Shown in pieces: positions 1 through 9,163 of a stretch of 64,000 nt of DNA. How positions within the stretch are numbered: position 1 is the stretch's first letter; every line of letters starts with the position of its first letter. This DNA is from Thalassobacillus devorans MSP14. GTDB taxonomy: Bacteria > Bacillota > Bacilli > Bacillales > Halobacillaceae. Under the pieces are notes generated by a model. That model was not told the DNA's origin, did no database searches, and worked only from the letters and a program-made list of their open reading frames with translations. The stretch lies in NCBI RefSeq assembly GCF_000496835.1, contig NZ_KI543238.1, positions 480,034 to 544,033 on the forward strand, written 5' to 3'. A program made the translations under genes and the position numbers.

Positions 1-350
1 TGCTGCTGCTTTTTCATTTGAGACTCCATTTGTTGGCGGGAATCCTTATGGCCGAGGAAAAGATAGCCTCTTTGTTTGAAGTCGATTTCCGCACGTTCAC
101 CATCAACTGCCATATCCTCGGGAAAGCTTACATATTTTTTTAGACTGTAGCGGCTGATCTGGATATTGATGTCGGTGGTGAACAACTGCCGGATCCCGCC
201 CGCACTTCGTGGCGTGGAGGAAAATTCATAAAGTCTATCTTTCTCAAAAACAGTCACTTCACCAGTGAAGCCATCCTGAAGCAAGTGGCAGGCGATGCTC
301 GACCCCATCACGCTGCCTCCAATAATGATGATGTCGCTACGTTTTACCAT
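1..350 (-). CDS. FAD-dependent oxidoreductase, DAO family (partial, N-terminal part)
   Basis: N-terminal 116 residues of an FAD-dependent oxidoreductase; the gene runs off the left edge, so the catalytic C-terminal part is not visible. A dinucleotide-binding fold begins at residue 4 with a glycine-rich turn (IIGGSVMGSSIACHL), followed by an acidic residue after the second strand (VFEKD) that fits FAD ribose binding, and a STPRSAGGIRQLF segment typical of glycine/sarcosine-oxidase-like enzymes. The ATG is preceded by AGAGGTGA at good distance. No signal peptide is seen, so a cytoplasmic enzyme is expected. The substrate cannot be told from this fragment. Confidence 0.75.
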   Translation of the reverse strand, partial: MVKRSDIIIIGGSVMGSSIACHLLQDGFTGEVTVFEKDRLYEFSSTPRSAGGIRQLFTTDINIQISRYSLKKYVSFPEDMAVDGERAEIDFKQRGYLFLGHKDSRQQMESQMKKQQ

Positions 351-489
351 AGATTCACCTCTTTTCAGCTTGTACTATGAAAATATTCGAGAAGAGGGGA
401 TTTCATGAATGAAGGAGGGTGGGAGGGTCTGAGGTTTGTCCTATAAATCAAAAAAGAAAGGCTGGAAATACCGTTTTGCCTGTAAACGA

Positions 490-1065
490 TCAAGCGTATT
501 TTTTACCAGGTAATGAGTAATAGCTTTTATAATTGCGGCTGACCTTCCATTTAGAATTAAACACTTTTGTCCATTCCTGCGCCATTTTCCTATCACGCAT
601 AATGACTATTACTTCATCGTTCCTGTGCTCAGCAGAATAGGAGAAGTTATAGGAACCGGTCGTAATGATCTGTTGATCAGCAATCATCATTTTCAGGTGC
701 ATAATGCCTGCATGGTTATTGACTTTAATTGGAATGCCGCAGCGTAATAGCCTATGGACATTGTCAGTCTGCTTGCTGAGGGTCTTCACCTGGTTGTCAT
801 CAGTCAGCACCCGCACATGTACCCCTCGTTTAGATGCTTTGCAAATATGCGTAACAAAGTCTTCTTCTGTCAAAATGAACACAGCAAGATCCAGCGTATG
901 ATTTGCACTATCAATGATTCGAAGCAATTCTTCTTTCGGCGATCGAGTGCTTTTTGAAAAAATATAATCCGTGCTTTTATTTGTTAGTGCCTGATATTTT
1001 TGATAAGCCACAAAAGAAACTGCTCCAGTAATCAGTGTAAAACCAGCCACAGTTAACAATTCCAT
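490..1065 (-). CDS. PLD-like (HKD) phosphodiesterase, membrane-anchored
   Basis: Protein of about 191 residues with one N-terminal hydrophobic segment (residues about 3-20), then a single phospholipase-D-like domain. The HKD motif is visible as HLKMMIADQQIITTGSYNFS near residue 125, with the downstream N and E residues (AEHRNDE). Single-HKD proteins of this size usually act as dimers and are nucleases or phosphodiesterases. An upstream in-frame ATG (1074) lies directly against the GGGAGAGG ribosome site, so the ATG at 1065, nine bases away, is the better start. It is alone on this strand next to the partial oxidoreductase. A role in lipid or nucleic-acid cleavage at the membrane is inferred from the family; the substrate is unknown. 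Confidence 0.72.
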   Translation of the reverse strand: MELLTVAGFTLITGAVSFVAYQKYQALTNKSTDYIFSKSTRSPKEELLRIIDSANHTLDLAVFILTEEDFVTHICKASKRGVHVRVLTDDNQVKTLSKQTDNVHRLLRCGIPIKVNNHAGIMHLKMMIADQQIITTGSYNFSYSAEHRNDEVIVIMRDRKMAQEWTKVFNSKWKVSRNYKSYYSLPGKKYA

Positions 1066-1223
1066 ACACCCCATCCTCTCCCGCTAAATATATGAAGAAA
1101 ATGGTTTGTCCTATACGAAATCTTAAGACTTCCGCAACCGCCCACCCCCATTTAGGTATCTGTCATAGTCTGTAGCGTAGGCATTCGACTTGCTTTTATA
1201 ATACAAGGAGGCGAATTGAGAGT

Positions 1224-1496
1224 ATGGAACACGAACTTTATCCGTATCCGATGCCAGAACACATGGCTTCATACCCACCGATGGAAATGGACTATGATAT
1301 GCGTGCGTATGGTGATGAAAGGAATTATCCTTTTATTGGGACATTTGCGACAGGACTTGCGGGTGGTTTACTCGGCGGCTTGCTGGTTCCAGGGTTGTAT
1401 GGCGGTTACGGAGGATATGGTTATCCTTATGGCGGCTATTACCCCTATGGAGGTTATTACCCATACGGCGGGTATTACGGCCGTCCGTGGTGGTAA
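1224..1496 (+). CDS. Gly/Tyr-rich repeat protein
   Basis: Small 90-residue protein of unknown function. The first 45 residues are rich in Met, Tyr, Pro and acidic residues. Residues about 47-60 form a short glycine-rich hydrophobic stretch (GTFATGLAGGLLGGLLVPG), and the C-terminus is a tandem repeat of the unit YPYGGY ending in RPWW. Such composition is common in spore-coat and cell-surface proteins of Bacillaceae, but that is inference. AAGGAGG lies 12 bases before the ATG. A second reading frame is open from a TTG at 1216, but the repeats make sense only in this frame. A strong terminator follows at once, so it is monocistronic. Confidence 0.65.
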   Translation: MEHELYPYPMPEHMASYPPMEMDYDMRAYGDERNYPFIGTFATGLAGGLLGGLLVPGLYGGYGGYGYPYGGYYPYGGYYPYGGYYGRPWW

Positions 1497-1510
1497 TCAA
1501 GAACAATAGC

Positions 1511-1553
1511 AATACCAGTTACCGGAGTCAAACCGGTAACTGGTATTTTTTTG
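1511..1553 (+). terminator. Rho-independent terminator
   Basis: A 15-bp perfect inverted repeat (1511-1525 with 1533-1547) with a 7-base loop and a run of T. It closes the Gly/Tyr-rich gene. Confidence 0.9.
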
Positions 1554-1706
1554 ATAAAAGGAAATATTTCGACTTTTTTTCAACTCGCAAATTTGCTCCT
1601 GAACTGCTATTTGACGACTTCTGTTCGGTCTGAAATGAGATAAATAGAAATGGAAGCGCTTACGCTGACTATCTCGCGTATATACATATAAATTACGAAA
1701 AACCCC

Positions 1707-1734
1707 TTGAATAATAAAAACAGCGTGTTACTAT
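1707..1734 (+). promoter_or_regulatory. Candidate sigma-A promoter of proHJA
   Basis: TTGAAT, 16 bases, TACTAT, about 50 bases before the proH start. A catabolite-response-like sequence (ATGGAAGCGCTTACG) lies upstream at 1650-1664. No T-box leader is seen between promoter and start, which fits the osmotically controlled proHJA type rather than the T-box-controlled anabolic proline genes. Confidence 0.45.
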
Positions 1735-1787
1735 GAAAAACATTGAATTCACACACACGAGAACTGCAAATAAAAGGAGAGATGTCA

Positions 1788-2636
1788 TTGTTTAAACAGA
1801 CAGTAGCTTTTTTAGGAGCCGGTTCGATGGCAGAGGCTATGATCAGTGGAGTAGTAGAAGCCGAAACGATTCCGGTCAACCAGGTGATCGTAACTAACCG
1901 GAGTAACCAGGACCGGTTGAATCATATACAATCCAAATATGGAGTGCGTACAACTCCACTCCATCAATTGAATTATGACGAAGTAGATATTTTCATCCTG
2001 GCGATGAAGCCCAAAGATATAGATAGTGTTCTGGAATCATTAAAAGATAAAATTAACCCAGATCAGGTACTTCTTTCTGTATTAGCTGGTATTTCCACAT
2101 CGTACATGGAAGAAAACATGAACGAAAGCCAGCAAGTCATCCGTGCAATGCCGAATACGTCAAGTATGGTCGGTGAATCAGCAACAGCTATTTCACCGGG
2201 AAAATATACAGGGATCGATAATGTGATCGCTGCTAAGAAGCTATTAGAATGTATCGGAAATGTATATGTTATCGACGAAGCACAGATGGATATTTTCACT
2301 GGAATCGCTGGAAGCGGACCTGCATATTTCTACTATTTAATGGAGCATATCGAAAAAGCAGGCCAGGAAGGCGGGCTTGATCGTGAAACGGCAAGGGAAA
2401 TTGGTGCCCAAACTATTTTAGGTGCAGCCAGGATGCTTCAGGAACAGGACGACACATCAGCTGAACTACGTGAGAAAGTTACTTCACCGAATGGAACGAC
2501 TGCTGCCGGGCTGGATGCCTTAAACGAACATGGCGGAGGAAACGCCATTGCCCAGGCAGTCAAAGGAGCTGCAGCCAAGTCCAATGAAATGAGTAAAGCA
2601 AGCAGCGAAAAAGAAAAAGAACTAGTCATAAAATAA
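1788..2636 (+). CDS. proH: Pyrroline-5-carboxylate reductase (ProH/ProC)
   Basis: Last step of proline synthesis: NADPH-dependent reduction of 1-pyrroline-5-carboxylate to proline in the cytoplasm. The N-terminal Rossmann motif FLGAGSMAEAM and the family signature near the C-terminus (EKVTSPNGTTAAGLDAL) are both present; about 282 residues is the usual length. An ATG at 1782 is only two bases from GGAG, while the TTG at 1788 is eight bases away and is the likelier start. It is the first gene of a proH-proJ-proA operon. That order matches the osmostress proline operon of Bacillus subtilis and Halobacillus, so compatible-solute synthesis under high salt is the inferred purpose. Confidence 0.93.
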   Translation: MFKQTVAFLGAGSMAEAMISGVVEAETIPVNQVIVTNRSNQDRLNHIQSKYGVRTTPLHQLNYDEVDIFILAMKPKDIDSVLESLKDKINPDQVLLSVLAGISTSYMEENMNESQQVIRAMPNTSSMVGESATAISPGKYTGIDNVIAAKKLLECIGNVYVIDEAQMDIFTGIAGSGPAYFYYLMEHIEKAGQEGGLDRETAREIGAQTILGAARMLQEQDDTSAELREKVTSPNGTTAAGLDALNEHGGGNAIAQAVKGAAAKSNEMSKASSEKEKELVIK

Positions 2637-2719
2637 AGGTAGAATAAAAATGCATCATAATGTATAATTATTTAAAAATTAATAATTTTACAGTCGAACG
2701 AGAGGATAGGAGTGATAAA

Positions 2720-3850
2720 TTGACACAAACACAGAAAAAACGTGTAGTCATCAAAATCGGAAGCAGTTCACTAACAAGCTTACATGGAGAAATCAGCCGC
2801 AGAAAACTAGAAAAGATAGTAGATGAAGTCGTTCGTTTGAAAGATGACGGACATGAAGTATTGCTCGTATCCTCAGGAGCAGTAGCTGCAGGCTACCGCA
2901 AGCTTGGATGTCTCTCAAGACCAAGCACTTTGCCGGAGAAGCAGGCAGCAGCATCCATCGGGCAAGGATTACTAATCGAATCTTATTCAGACCTCTTTTT
3001 ATCCCACGGGTATGTTGCTTCACAAATCCTGATTACACGCAGCGATTTTTCAGATGAAAATCGCTATGAGAATGCCAGAAACACTATCAACGTTCTACTG
3101 GAAAGAGGAATCATTCCGATTATTAACGAGAATGATACCATCACGATTGACCGATTGAAGTTCGGTGATAATGATACTCTTTCTGCTAAAGTAAGTGCAC
3201 TTGTCGATGCAGATAAACTGATTATTCTTTCTGATATCGATGGGTTGTATGATGCAGATCCTCGCAAAAATAAAGATGCTAAATTACTGGAAAAAGTTCA
3301 TGAAATTACACCGGAAATCGAGGCAGCCGCAGGCGATCCGGGAAGTGCGGTAGGTACCGGCGGTATGAAATCAAAGATTGATGCCTTCAAAATCACGATG
3401 GCTTCTGGAATTGCCGCATTTTTAGGGAAAGCAAATGCGCCAAATATTATCTATGATTCTGTTTATCAAAACGCCCGTGGCACTTATTTTGAATCGAAAC
3501 CAGAAACGCTGAATCTCGACAGCAAAAAGCAATGGATCGCCTTTAACTCAGGACCAGAAGGAGAGGTCGTCATCGACGAGGAAGGAAAGGATTCAATTGT
3601 CGTGAGCAAAGAAGGATTGCTTCCGGGTAATATCCATCACGTCAAAGGACGCTTCAAAGAAGGAGCGGTTGTCCGGATCAAAGATGTATATGGAGAAGAT
3701 ATCGGTCTTGGCGTTGTCAATTATTCTTCTAAGAAGATCAGCCAGATTGTGAGTATGACAGAAGAAGAGATTGCTGAATACAAGCAGGCTGCAGTTGAAA
3801 AGAAACATCTTGTTTGCCATCTGGAAGTTTCTGTTCCAGTAGGTGTTTAA
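2720..3850 (+). CDS. proJ: Glutamate 5-kinase (ProJ/ProB)
   Basis: First step of proline synthesis: ATP-dependent phosphorylation of glutamate. The amino-acid kinase domain begins RVVIKIGSSSL and contains SSGAVAAG and INENDT motifs; a C-terminal PUA domain covers roughly residues 275-360. The frame is open from 2660, but AGGAGTG lies just before a TTG at 2720 and the family N-terminus begins there, giving 376 residues. It is the second gene of the proline operon, 83 bases after proH. In this pathway the kinase sets the flux; the sequence alone does not show whether it is insensitive to proline feedback, as expected for a stress isoform. Confidence 0.93.
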   Translation: MTQTQKKRVVIKIGSSSLTSLHGEISRRKLEKIVDEVVRLKDDGHEVLLVSSGAVAAGYRKLGCLSRPSTLPEKQAAASIGQGLLIESYSDLFLSHGYVASQILITRSDFSDENRYENARNTINVLLERGIIPIINENDTITIDRLKFGDNDTLSAKVSALVDADKLIILSDIDGLYDADPRKNKDAKLLEKVHEITPEIEAAAGDPGSAVGTGGMKSKIDAFKITMASGIAAFLGKANAPNIIYDSVYQNARGTYFESKPETLNLDSKKQWIAFNSGPEGEVVIDEEGKDSIVVSKEGLLPGNIHHVKGRFKEGAVVRIKDVYGEDIGLGVVNYSSKKISQIVSMTEEEIAEYKQAAVEKKHLVCHLEVSVPVGV

Positions 3851-3868
3851 ATAATAAGGAGGGAAATG

Positions 3869-5131
3869 ATGACAACCATCAAACCAACAGTGAATGTGGA
3901 AGCACAGGCGATTGAAGCCAAAAAAGCAGCTAAACAACTAGCGATGCTGACGACAGAGGAAAAGAATCAGGCACTCCATCTTTTAGCAGATAAGTTGGAA
4001 TCGGAATACCAATCTATTTTAGATGCGAATGAACAAGACTTGGAAAACGGACGTGAAAAAGGCTTTGAAGATGCTTTCATGGATCGCCTGGCACTTTCCA
4101 AAGAACGTATCTTTGATTTTGCCAATGGCCTGCGTGAAGTTGCAGAATTGGAAGACCCCACCGGACACGTTTTGTCTGACTGGATATTGGAGAACGGTCT
4201 TGGTGTAGAAAAAGTAACGGTACCACTTGGTGTTATCGGTATGATTTATGAAGCACGCCCGAATGTAACCGTTGATTCTACCGGCCTTGCTTTGAAGTCT
4301 GGAAACGCGATTGTGCTGAAGGGTGGATCTTCCGCAATCAATTCAAACCGCGCAATTGTAGAAGTACTACATCGCGGACTGGTAGAGACCAAGGTGCCAA
4401 AAGAGGCGGTTCAGTTCATCGACAGTACAGAACGTGAAGCCACGCAGCAGCTGTTCACCATGAAAGAACATGTGGATGTGCTGATCCCACGTGGAGGCGG
4501 ATCGCTGATCAGTGCAGTCGTGAACAATGCGACGGTACCTGTTCTAGAGACTGGAGTCGGCAACTGCCACGTGTATATTGATAAGGAAGCGGAAGTTGAA
4601 AAAGCGTTGAATATTCTTGTAAACGCAAAAACAGACCGCCCTGCGGTTTGTAACGCAGCGGAAACACTGATTGTCCACAAAGACTGGTTGAATGAAAACC
4701 TTGATGCTTTGACGAAAGCATTGAATGATAATGGCATCAACGTCCATGGCGATGAAGAAATTGTCAAGGTCATGCCTGGCGCAGTTGAAGCAGGAGAATC
4801 AGACTGGGCGAATGAATATTTGAGTAAAGATATCGCCATTAAAACGGTCAACGACGCAGCTGAAGCTATTAACCATATTGAAACTTACGGCACGAAGCAC
4901 TCAGAAGCGATTGTTACAGAGAATCAAGATACAGCAAACATGTTCAAGAGTCTGGTAGATGCAGCTGCCATCTATCATAACGCATCCACTCGTTTTACCG
5001 ATGGTGGAGCACTAGGTTTCGGAGCAGAAATCGGGATTTCTACTCAGAAATTGCATGCCCGCGGCCCGATGGGCTTGCCAGCACTCACCACTGTTAAATA
5101 TATCATGTCTGGTAACGGCCAAATCCGTTAA
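3869..5131 (+). CDS. proA: Gamma-glutamyl phosphate reductase (ProA)
   Basis: Second step of proline synthesis: NADPH-dependent reduction of gamma-glutamyl phosphate to glutamate-5-semialdehyde, in complex with the kinase. About 420 residues with the aldehyde-dehydrogenase-like fold; the catalytic cysteine lies in DRPAVCNAAETL, and GVIGMIYEARPNVTVD and the C-terminal FTDGGALGFGAEIGIST are family hallmarks. Two ATGs stand in tandem (3866, 3869); GGAGGG is better spaced from the second. It is the third gene of the operon, 18 bases after proJ, and a strong terminator follows. Confidence 0.95.
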   Translation: MTTIKPTVNVEAQAIEAKKAAKQLAMLTTEEKNQALHLLADKLESEYQSILDANEQDLENGREKGFEDAFMDRLALSKERIFDFANGLREVAELEDPTGHVLSDWILENGLGVEKVTVPLGVIGMIYEARPNVTVDSTGLALKSGNAIVLKGGSSAINSNRAIVEVLHRGLVETKVPKEAVQFIDSTEREATQQLFTMKEHVDVLIPRGGGSLISAVVNNATVPVLETGVGNCHVYIDKEAEVEKALNILVNAKTDRPAVCNAAETLIVHKDWLNENLDALTKALNDNGINVHGDEEIVKVMPGAVEAGESDWANEYLSKDIAIKTVNDAAEAINHIETYGTKHSEAIVTENQDTANMFKSLVDAAAIYHNASTRFTDGGALGFGAEIGISTQKLHARGPMGLPALTTVKYIMSGNGQIR

Positions 5132-5164
5132 CTGTACGCTTGATGAGCTAAGATCAAATATTTG

Positions 5165-5206
5165 ACCCCGGGTCCTCCAGAAAATGGAGGACCCGGGGTG
5201 TTTTCT
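5165..5206 (+). terminator. Terminator after proHJA
   Basis: A 15-bp perfect GC-rich inverted repeat (5165-5179 with 5185-5199), 5-base loop, then TTTT. Confidence 0.92.
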
Positions 5207-5250
5207 ATGTAAAAAAATTCTATGAATTTTTCTGTCTTTTATGTTAATCT

Positions 5251-5283
5251 ATTGTTAACAATTAAACATAAATGGTTAACGAT
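5251..5283 (+). promoter_or_regulatory. BirA operator before bioY
   Basis: ATTGTTAAC, 15 bases, GTTAACGAT: the dyad with the spacing expected for a BirA (biotin repressor) operator in Bacillaceae. It lies 27 bases before the bioY start. It predicts repression of bioY-bioB by BirA bound to biotinyl-AMP. Confidence 0.85.
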
Positions 5284-5309
5284 AACAAAAAGACAGGAGG
5301 ATGGTACAT

Positions 5310-5909
5310 ATGAAAAGAAAAAAGTTTACAGCCCTTGATCTCACGATGGGGAGTTTATTTGTTGCTTTGACAGCTGTCGGGGCAAATATTACATCTATCG
5401 CCCCGTTCATGGTCGTGGGAGGAGTACCTATTACATTGCAGACGTTCTTTGCAGTCCTTGCCGGCATCGTCCTTGGCAGCAGACTTGGTGCATTTTCGAT
5501 GTTCGTTTATATGATTCTTGGATTAGCAGGAGCGCCGATATTTGCTCAATTCAAAGGTGGGGCAGGGGTTATGCTCTCGCCGACATTCGGATTTATTGTA
5601 TCTTTTATTCTATTGGCCTTTGTGGCAGGGAAAATGGTAGAAATGAAGCGTAGTTTTCCAATGTACGTAAGTGCAGCACTTGTAGGTATGGTGATTAATT
5701 ATATTGTAGGAACAAACTGGATGTATGCGGCATACCTTTTCTGGTTTGAAGCCCCAGAAGGTCTGACATATCCAATGGTATGGGGGTGGATGATGGTTCC
5801 ACTTCCGAAGGATATCATTTTATCTGTGCTTGCGGGTTACCTGGCATTCCGATTAGAAAAAGGGGCATTATCAAATACCAAATTCCGCAGACAAAAAGAA
5901 GCTGTTTAA
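5310..5909 (+). CDS. bioY: Biotin transporter substrate-binding subunit BioY
   Basis: Integral membrane S-component for biotin uptake, about 199 residues with five to six hydrophobic helices. Recognisable family segments are the N-terminal LTMGSLFVALTAVGA, VPITLQTFF, and the GSRLGAFSMFVYMILGLAG loop/helix. An in-frame ATG at 5301 sits too close to AGGAGG; the ATG at 5310 is well spaced. No ECF ATPase or T-subunit gene is nearby, so it works alone or with a shared ECF module encoded elsewhere. It is cotranscribed with bioB and lies behind a BirA operator, tying uptake to biotin status. Confidence 0.93.
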   Translation: MKRKKFTALDLTMGSLFVALTAVGANITSIAPFMVVGGVPITLQTFFAVLAGIVLGSRLGAFSMFVYMILGLAGAPIFAQFKGGAGVMLSPTFGFIVSFILLAFVAGKMVEMKRSFPMYVSAALVGMVINYIVGTNWMYAAYLFWFEAPEGLTYPMVWGWMMVPLPKDIILSVLAGYLAFRLEKGALSNTKFRRQKEAV

Positions 5910-5930
5910 TATGGAAAAGGGGGAGAAGGT

Positions 5931-6923
5931 ATGAATTGGAACGTGATGGCTGAGCGAGTTTTAGCTGGACATGAGCTGACAGAGGAAGAAGGACTTTCGA
6001 TTCTAGACAGCTCTGATGATGATATTCTGAACCTGCTTCATAGTGCCTATCAAATCAGGAGGCATCATTTTGGCAATAAAGTAAAATTAAATATGATTAT
6101 TAATACGAAATCAGGCTTTTGTCCTGAGAATTGCGGCTACTGCGCCCAATCGATTGATTCTGAAGCCCCGATCCAAAAGTATCGCATGATGGACAAGGAT
6201 ACGATTGTGAAGGGAGCAGAACAAGCTCACCAGCTTCATTCCGGCACCTACTGTATCGTAGCCAGTGGCCGCGGACCTACCAATCGGGAGCTGAATGAAG
6301 TTACGTCGGCAGTAGAAGAAATCAAGCAAAAATATGATTTGAAAATTTGTGCCTGCCTTGGTTTACTGAAGCCGGAGCAAGCCCGGCAGCTAAAAGAATC
6401 TGGAGTAGACCGCTATAATCACAATATTAATACATCAGAAAGCCACCATGATGCTATCACAACCACCCACACCTACCATGACCGAGTCGATACAGTCAAT
6501 CATGCCAAGCAGGCGGGTATCTCTCCTTGTTCCGGAGTGATTGTAGGAATGAAGGAAACGAAGCTTGATGTCTTACATATGGCAAAAGCCTTAAAGGAAT
6601 TGGATGCAGACTCCATTCCTGTGAACTTTCTTCATGCTATTGATGGAACGGCATTAGCAGGAACCGATGAACTTAACCCGCTTTATTGTTTGAAAGTGCT
6701 CGCATTATTCCGGTTCATAAATCCATCAAAAGAAATAAGGATCTCCGGTGGCAGGGAGGTCAACTTACGCAGCCTGCAGCCATTAGGGTTGTATGCAGCT
6801 AACTCTATTTTCGTCGGAGACTATTTGACCACCGCTGGTCAGGAAGGCACGAAAGACCATCAAATGTTGAGAGATGCAGGATTTGAGATAGAATATCCAG
6901 CTCCTCAGCATACTCTGAAGTGA
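5931..6923 (+). CDS. bioB: Biotin synthase BioB
   Basis: Radical-SAM enzyme that inserts sulfur into dethiobiotin to make biotin. The 4Fe-4S cluster motif CPENCGYC lies near residue 67, with the YCAQS and YNHNINTSESHH segments of the family and the arginine-containing RISGGREVN region in the second half. 330 residues is normal. It follows bioY by 21 bases with GGGGGAGAAGG before the ATG. The rest of the biotin pathway (bioA, F, D, W or I) is not here, so this locus can salvage biotin and convert dethiobiotin but does not encode full synthesis. Confidence 0.96.
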   Translation: MNWNVMAERVLAGHELTEEEGLSILDSSDDDILNLLHSAYQIRRHHFGNKVKLNMIINTKSGFCPENCGYCAQSIDSEAPIQKYRMMDKDTIVKGAEQAHQLHSGTYCIVASGRGPTNRELNEVTSAVEEIKQKYDLKICACLGLLKPEQARQLKESGVDRYNHNINTSESHHDAITTTHTYHDRVDTVNHAKQAGISPCSGVIVGMKETKLDVLHMAKALKELDADSIPVNFLHAIDGTALAGTDELNPLYCLKVLALFRFINPSKEIRISGGREVNLRSLQPLGLYAANSIFVGDYLTTAGQEGTKDHQMLRDAGFEIEYPAPQHTLK

Positions 6924-7047
6924 AAAATGGGCATCGGTATCGTTGTCCCCGCTATCAATAAAAAGGAGAACATTATAGCTGGTGGTAAAGCGTTAAGGAA
7001 ACTATCCCAAGATCTCAATTTAAATCTTTTTAATCTATGATGTCCCT

Positions 7048-7072
7048 AAGCCCTCAACCGAGGGCTTTTTTT
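7048..7072 (+). terminator. Terminator after bioYB
   Basis: AAGCCCTC / GAGGGCTT stem (7048-7055 with 7060-7067), 4-base loop, T run. It lies about 125 bases after bioB. Confidence 0.85.
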
Positions 7073-7200
7073 AGTGTTATTATTTTTTGTTAAAAATTTG
7101 TAATCAAAAAGTAAGATTATTCTGATAGGAATAAGGGAATTTTGAAAAGAATCTTTAATTAGACAGGCTATTACTTTTTCATATTGAGGAGGGCGGTTCT

Positions 7201-8136
7201 ATGAAGGGAATTATTTTGGCAGGAGGCAGTGGCACCAGATTGTCGCCAAGCACCGACAGTATTAATAAACATCTGCTCGCTGTCTATGATAAGCCAATGA
7301 TTTATTATCCTTTATCGATACTGATGCTTGCAGGTATAAAAGAAATCCTGATTATCAGTACGGTAGAAGATGTGCCTCGTTTCCGAAAATTATTGGGCGA
7401 TGGTTCATCGTTAGGAATCTCTATCTCCTATGAAACCCAACAGGATCCTAATGGCATTCCGGAAGCTTTCATGGTTGGAGAAAACTTTATCGGCAATGAT
7501 GATGTCACTCTGATCCTGGGAGATAACATTTTTTATGGGCAAGGACTTACCGATATGCTCCGGAAAGCGATCCGGAACCACCAGGGTGCAACGGTTTTTG
7601 GTTACCGTGTCGGAAACCCGCAGCGATTCGGGGTAGTGGAGTTCGATAATAATAAGAAAGTAATTTCTTTAGAAGAAAAGCCGGAAGAACCAAAGTCTGA
7701 TTTTGCTGTCACGGGTTTATATATCTATGATAATCGCGTTATAGAAATGGCAAAGCAGCTCGATTTCTCTGATCGGGGAGAACTTGAAATCACTGATATC
7801 AATAAGCTCTATCTTGAAAGTGGAGAACTGGATGTCCAATTGTTAGGAAGAGGGTTCGCCTGGCTCGACGCAGGTACACATGATTCCCTATTTGAGTCTT
7901 CCCAATTCATTAAAAACATCGAGCAGCGGCAAGGGTTCAAGGTTGCCTGCATTGAAGAGATCGCTTATTATATGGGCTACATTTCACGGGAAGAGCTTTA
8001 TGAAAAAGGGGAAGCCATGCAGAAGAATGACTACGGAAAATATTTGATGGATATTGCTAATCGGAAACACGTCCAGCAATACTGGGAAGACGTCGTCGAT
8101 CAAAATCCAATGATAGGAACGGTGGATCATGACTAG
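7201..8136 (+). CDS. rfbA: Glucose-1-phosphate thymidylyltransferase
   Basis: Makes dTDP-glucose from dTTP and glucose-1-phosphate, the entry step to deoxysugar nucleotides. The nucleotide-binding motif GGSGTRL is at residue 8; the metal-binding LGDNIFYG and the [10 protein letters not shown] segment follow. 311 residues, slightly longer than the usual ~290 because of a C-terminal tail. AGGAGGG precedes the ATG. It is the first gene of a tightly packed seven-gene operon that ends at 13960. In this operon its product feeds RfbB and then WecE, giving a 4-amino sugar rather than rhamnose, since rfbC and rfbD are absent. Confidence 0.93.
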   Translation: MKGIILAGGSGTRLSPSTDSINKHLLAVYDKPMIYYPLSILMLAGIKEILIISTVEDVPRFRKLLGDGSSLGISISYETQQDPNGIPEAFMVGENFIGNDDVTLILGDNIFYGQGLTDMLRKAIRNHQGATVFGYRVGNPQRFGVVEFDNNKKVISLEEKPEEPKSDFAVTGLYIYDNRVIEMAKQLDFSDRGELEITDINKLYLESGELDVQLLGRGFAWLDAGTHDSLFESSQFIKNIEQRQGFKVACIEEIAYYMGYISREELYEKGEAMQKNDYGKYLMDIANRKHVQQYWEDVVDQNPMIGTVDHD

Positions 8137-9163
8137 AGATAAAAAAACACTATTGATAACAGGGGGAGCTGGTTTCATCGGCTCCAATTTCATCACTTAT
8201 TTCTTAAAGGCCTATGAATACTATGAGATTATCAATCTCGATAAACTGACTTACGCAGGATCATTAGCGAACTTGCGGGAGGCAGAAGGCTATCCTAACT
8301 ACCATTTTATCGAAGGTGACATTGCAGATGAATCAGTAGTAGAGAAAATATTCACTGACTTTGATATAGATGGCATCATCCATTTTGCTGCGGAATCTCA
8401 TGTCGATAAATCAATTGCTGATACGAAGCCTTTCATTACGACAAATGTTGCCGGTACTGTGAATTTGTTACAAACTGCACAACGGGATTGGAAACAAAAA
8501 GGGGTACTTGCTGAACGACGGTTCCATCATATCTCCACCGACGAAGTATATGGTTCGCTGGATGAAGAGGGAGCTTTTACAGAAGAAACACCGTACGATC
8601 CAAGAAATCCATATAGTGCGTCGAAAGCGAGCGCAAATATGCTGGTTATGAGTTATCACAACACATATGGGATGAATGTTGTGATATCAAGCAGTTCCAA
8701 TAATTACGGACCAAGACAGCACGATGAGAAACTGATTCCGACAATCCTGAGAAAAGCCCTCGCAGGTGAACCCATCCCTATTTATGGAGATGGACAACAT
8801 ATTCGTGACTGGTTGTATGTTACCGATCATTGCCAGGCCCTTGATGCTGTTTTCCACTATGGAGAAACAGGGGAAAGCTATAACATTGGTGGCAGAAATG
8901 AACGGACGAATTTGGAGATGACCAATCGCATTTGTGAATTGTTGGATGCATATCAGTCTGAACGGAAAAAGCAACTGGAGCTTACAAGTTTCAAGGATTT
9001 GATTACCTTTGTTGATGATAGACCAGGACACGATCGCAGATATGCCGTAGATGATAGTAAAATCAGACAGACACTGGGATGGAAGCCGGAAGTCGAGCTG
9101 GAGCAGGGGCTGGCAGAAACAGTCTCCTGGTATATCCATAAATGGGAGCAGCGAGTCCAGTGA
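8129..9163 (+). CDS. rfbB: dTDP-glucose 4,6-dehydratase
   Basis: Converts dTDP-glucose to dTDP-4-keto-6-deoxyglucose with a bound NAD+. Extended SDR fold: [11 protein letters not shown] at the N-terminus, the [11 protein letters not shown] active-site region, and the catalytic YSASK. 344 residues. Its start overlaps the end of rfbA by 8 bases, which implies translational coupling. The 4-keto product is the substrate of the WecE-type aminotransferase encoded at 11161. Confidence 0.94.
   Translation: MTRDKKTLLITGGAGFIGSNFITYFLKAYEYYEIINLDKLTYAGSLANLREAEGYPNYHFIEGDIADESVVEKIFTDFDIDGIIHFAAESHVDKSIADTKPFITTNVAGTVNLLQTAQRDWKQKGVLAERRFHHISTDEVYGSLDEEGAFTEETPYDPRNPYSASKASANMLVMSYHNTYGMNVVISSSSNNYGPRQHDEKLIPTILRKALAGEPIPIYGDGQHIRDWLYVTDHCQALDAVFHYGETGESYNIGGRNERTNLEMTNRICELLDAYQSERKKQLELTSFKDLITFVDDRPGHDRRYAVDDSKIRQTLGWKPEVELEQGLAETVSWYIHKWEQRVQ

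Noticed and set aside
1410..1490. A CRISPR-like array
   Set aside because: The direct repeats are in-frame codon repeats of the Gly/Tyr protein, with no spacers and no cas genes.
1216..1509. A 97-codon frame starting with TTG over the Gly/Tyr-rich gene
   Set aside because: It shares the region with the frame that shows clean YPYGGY repeats; this one has no sensible protein pattern and its start sits within the ribosome-site spacing.
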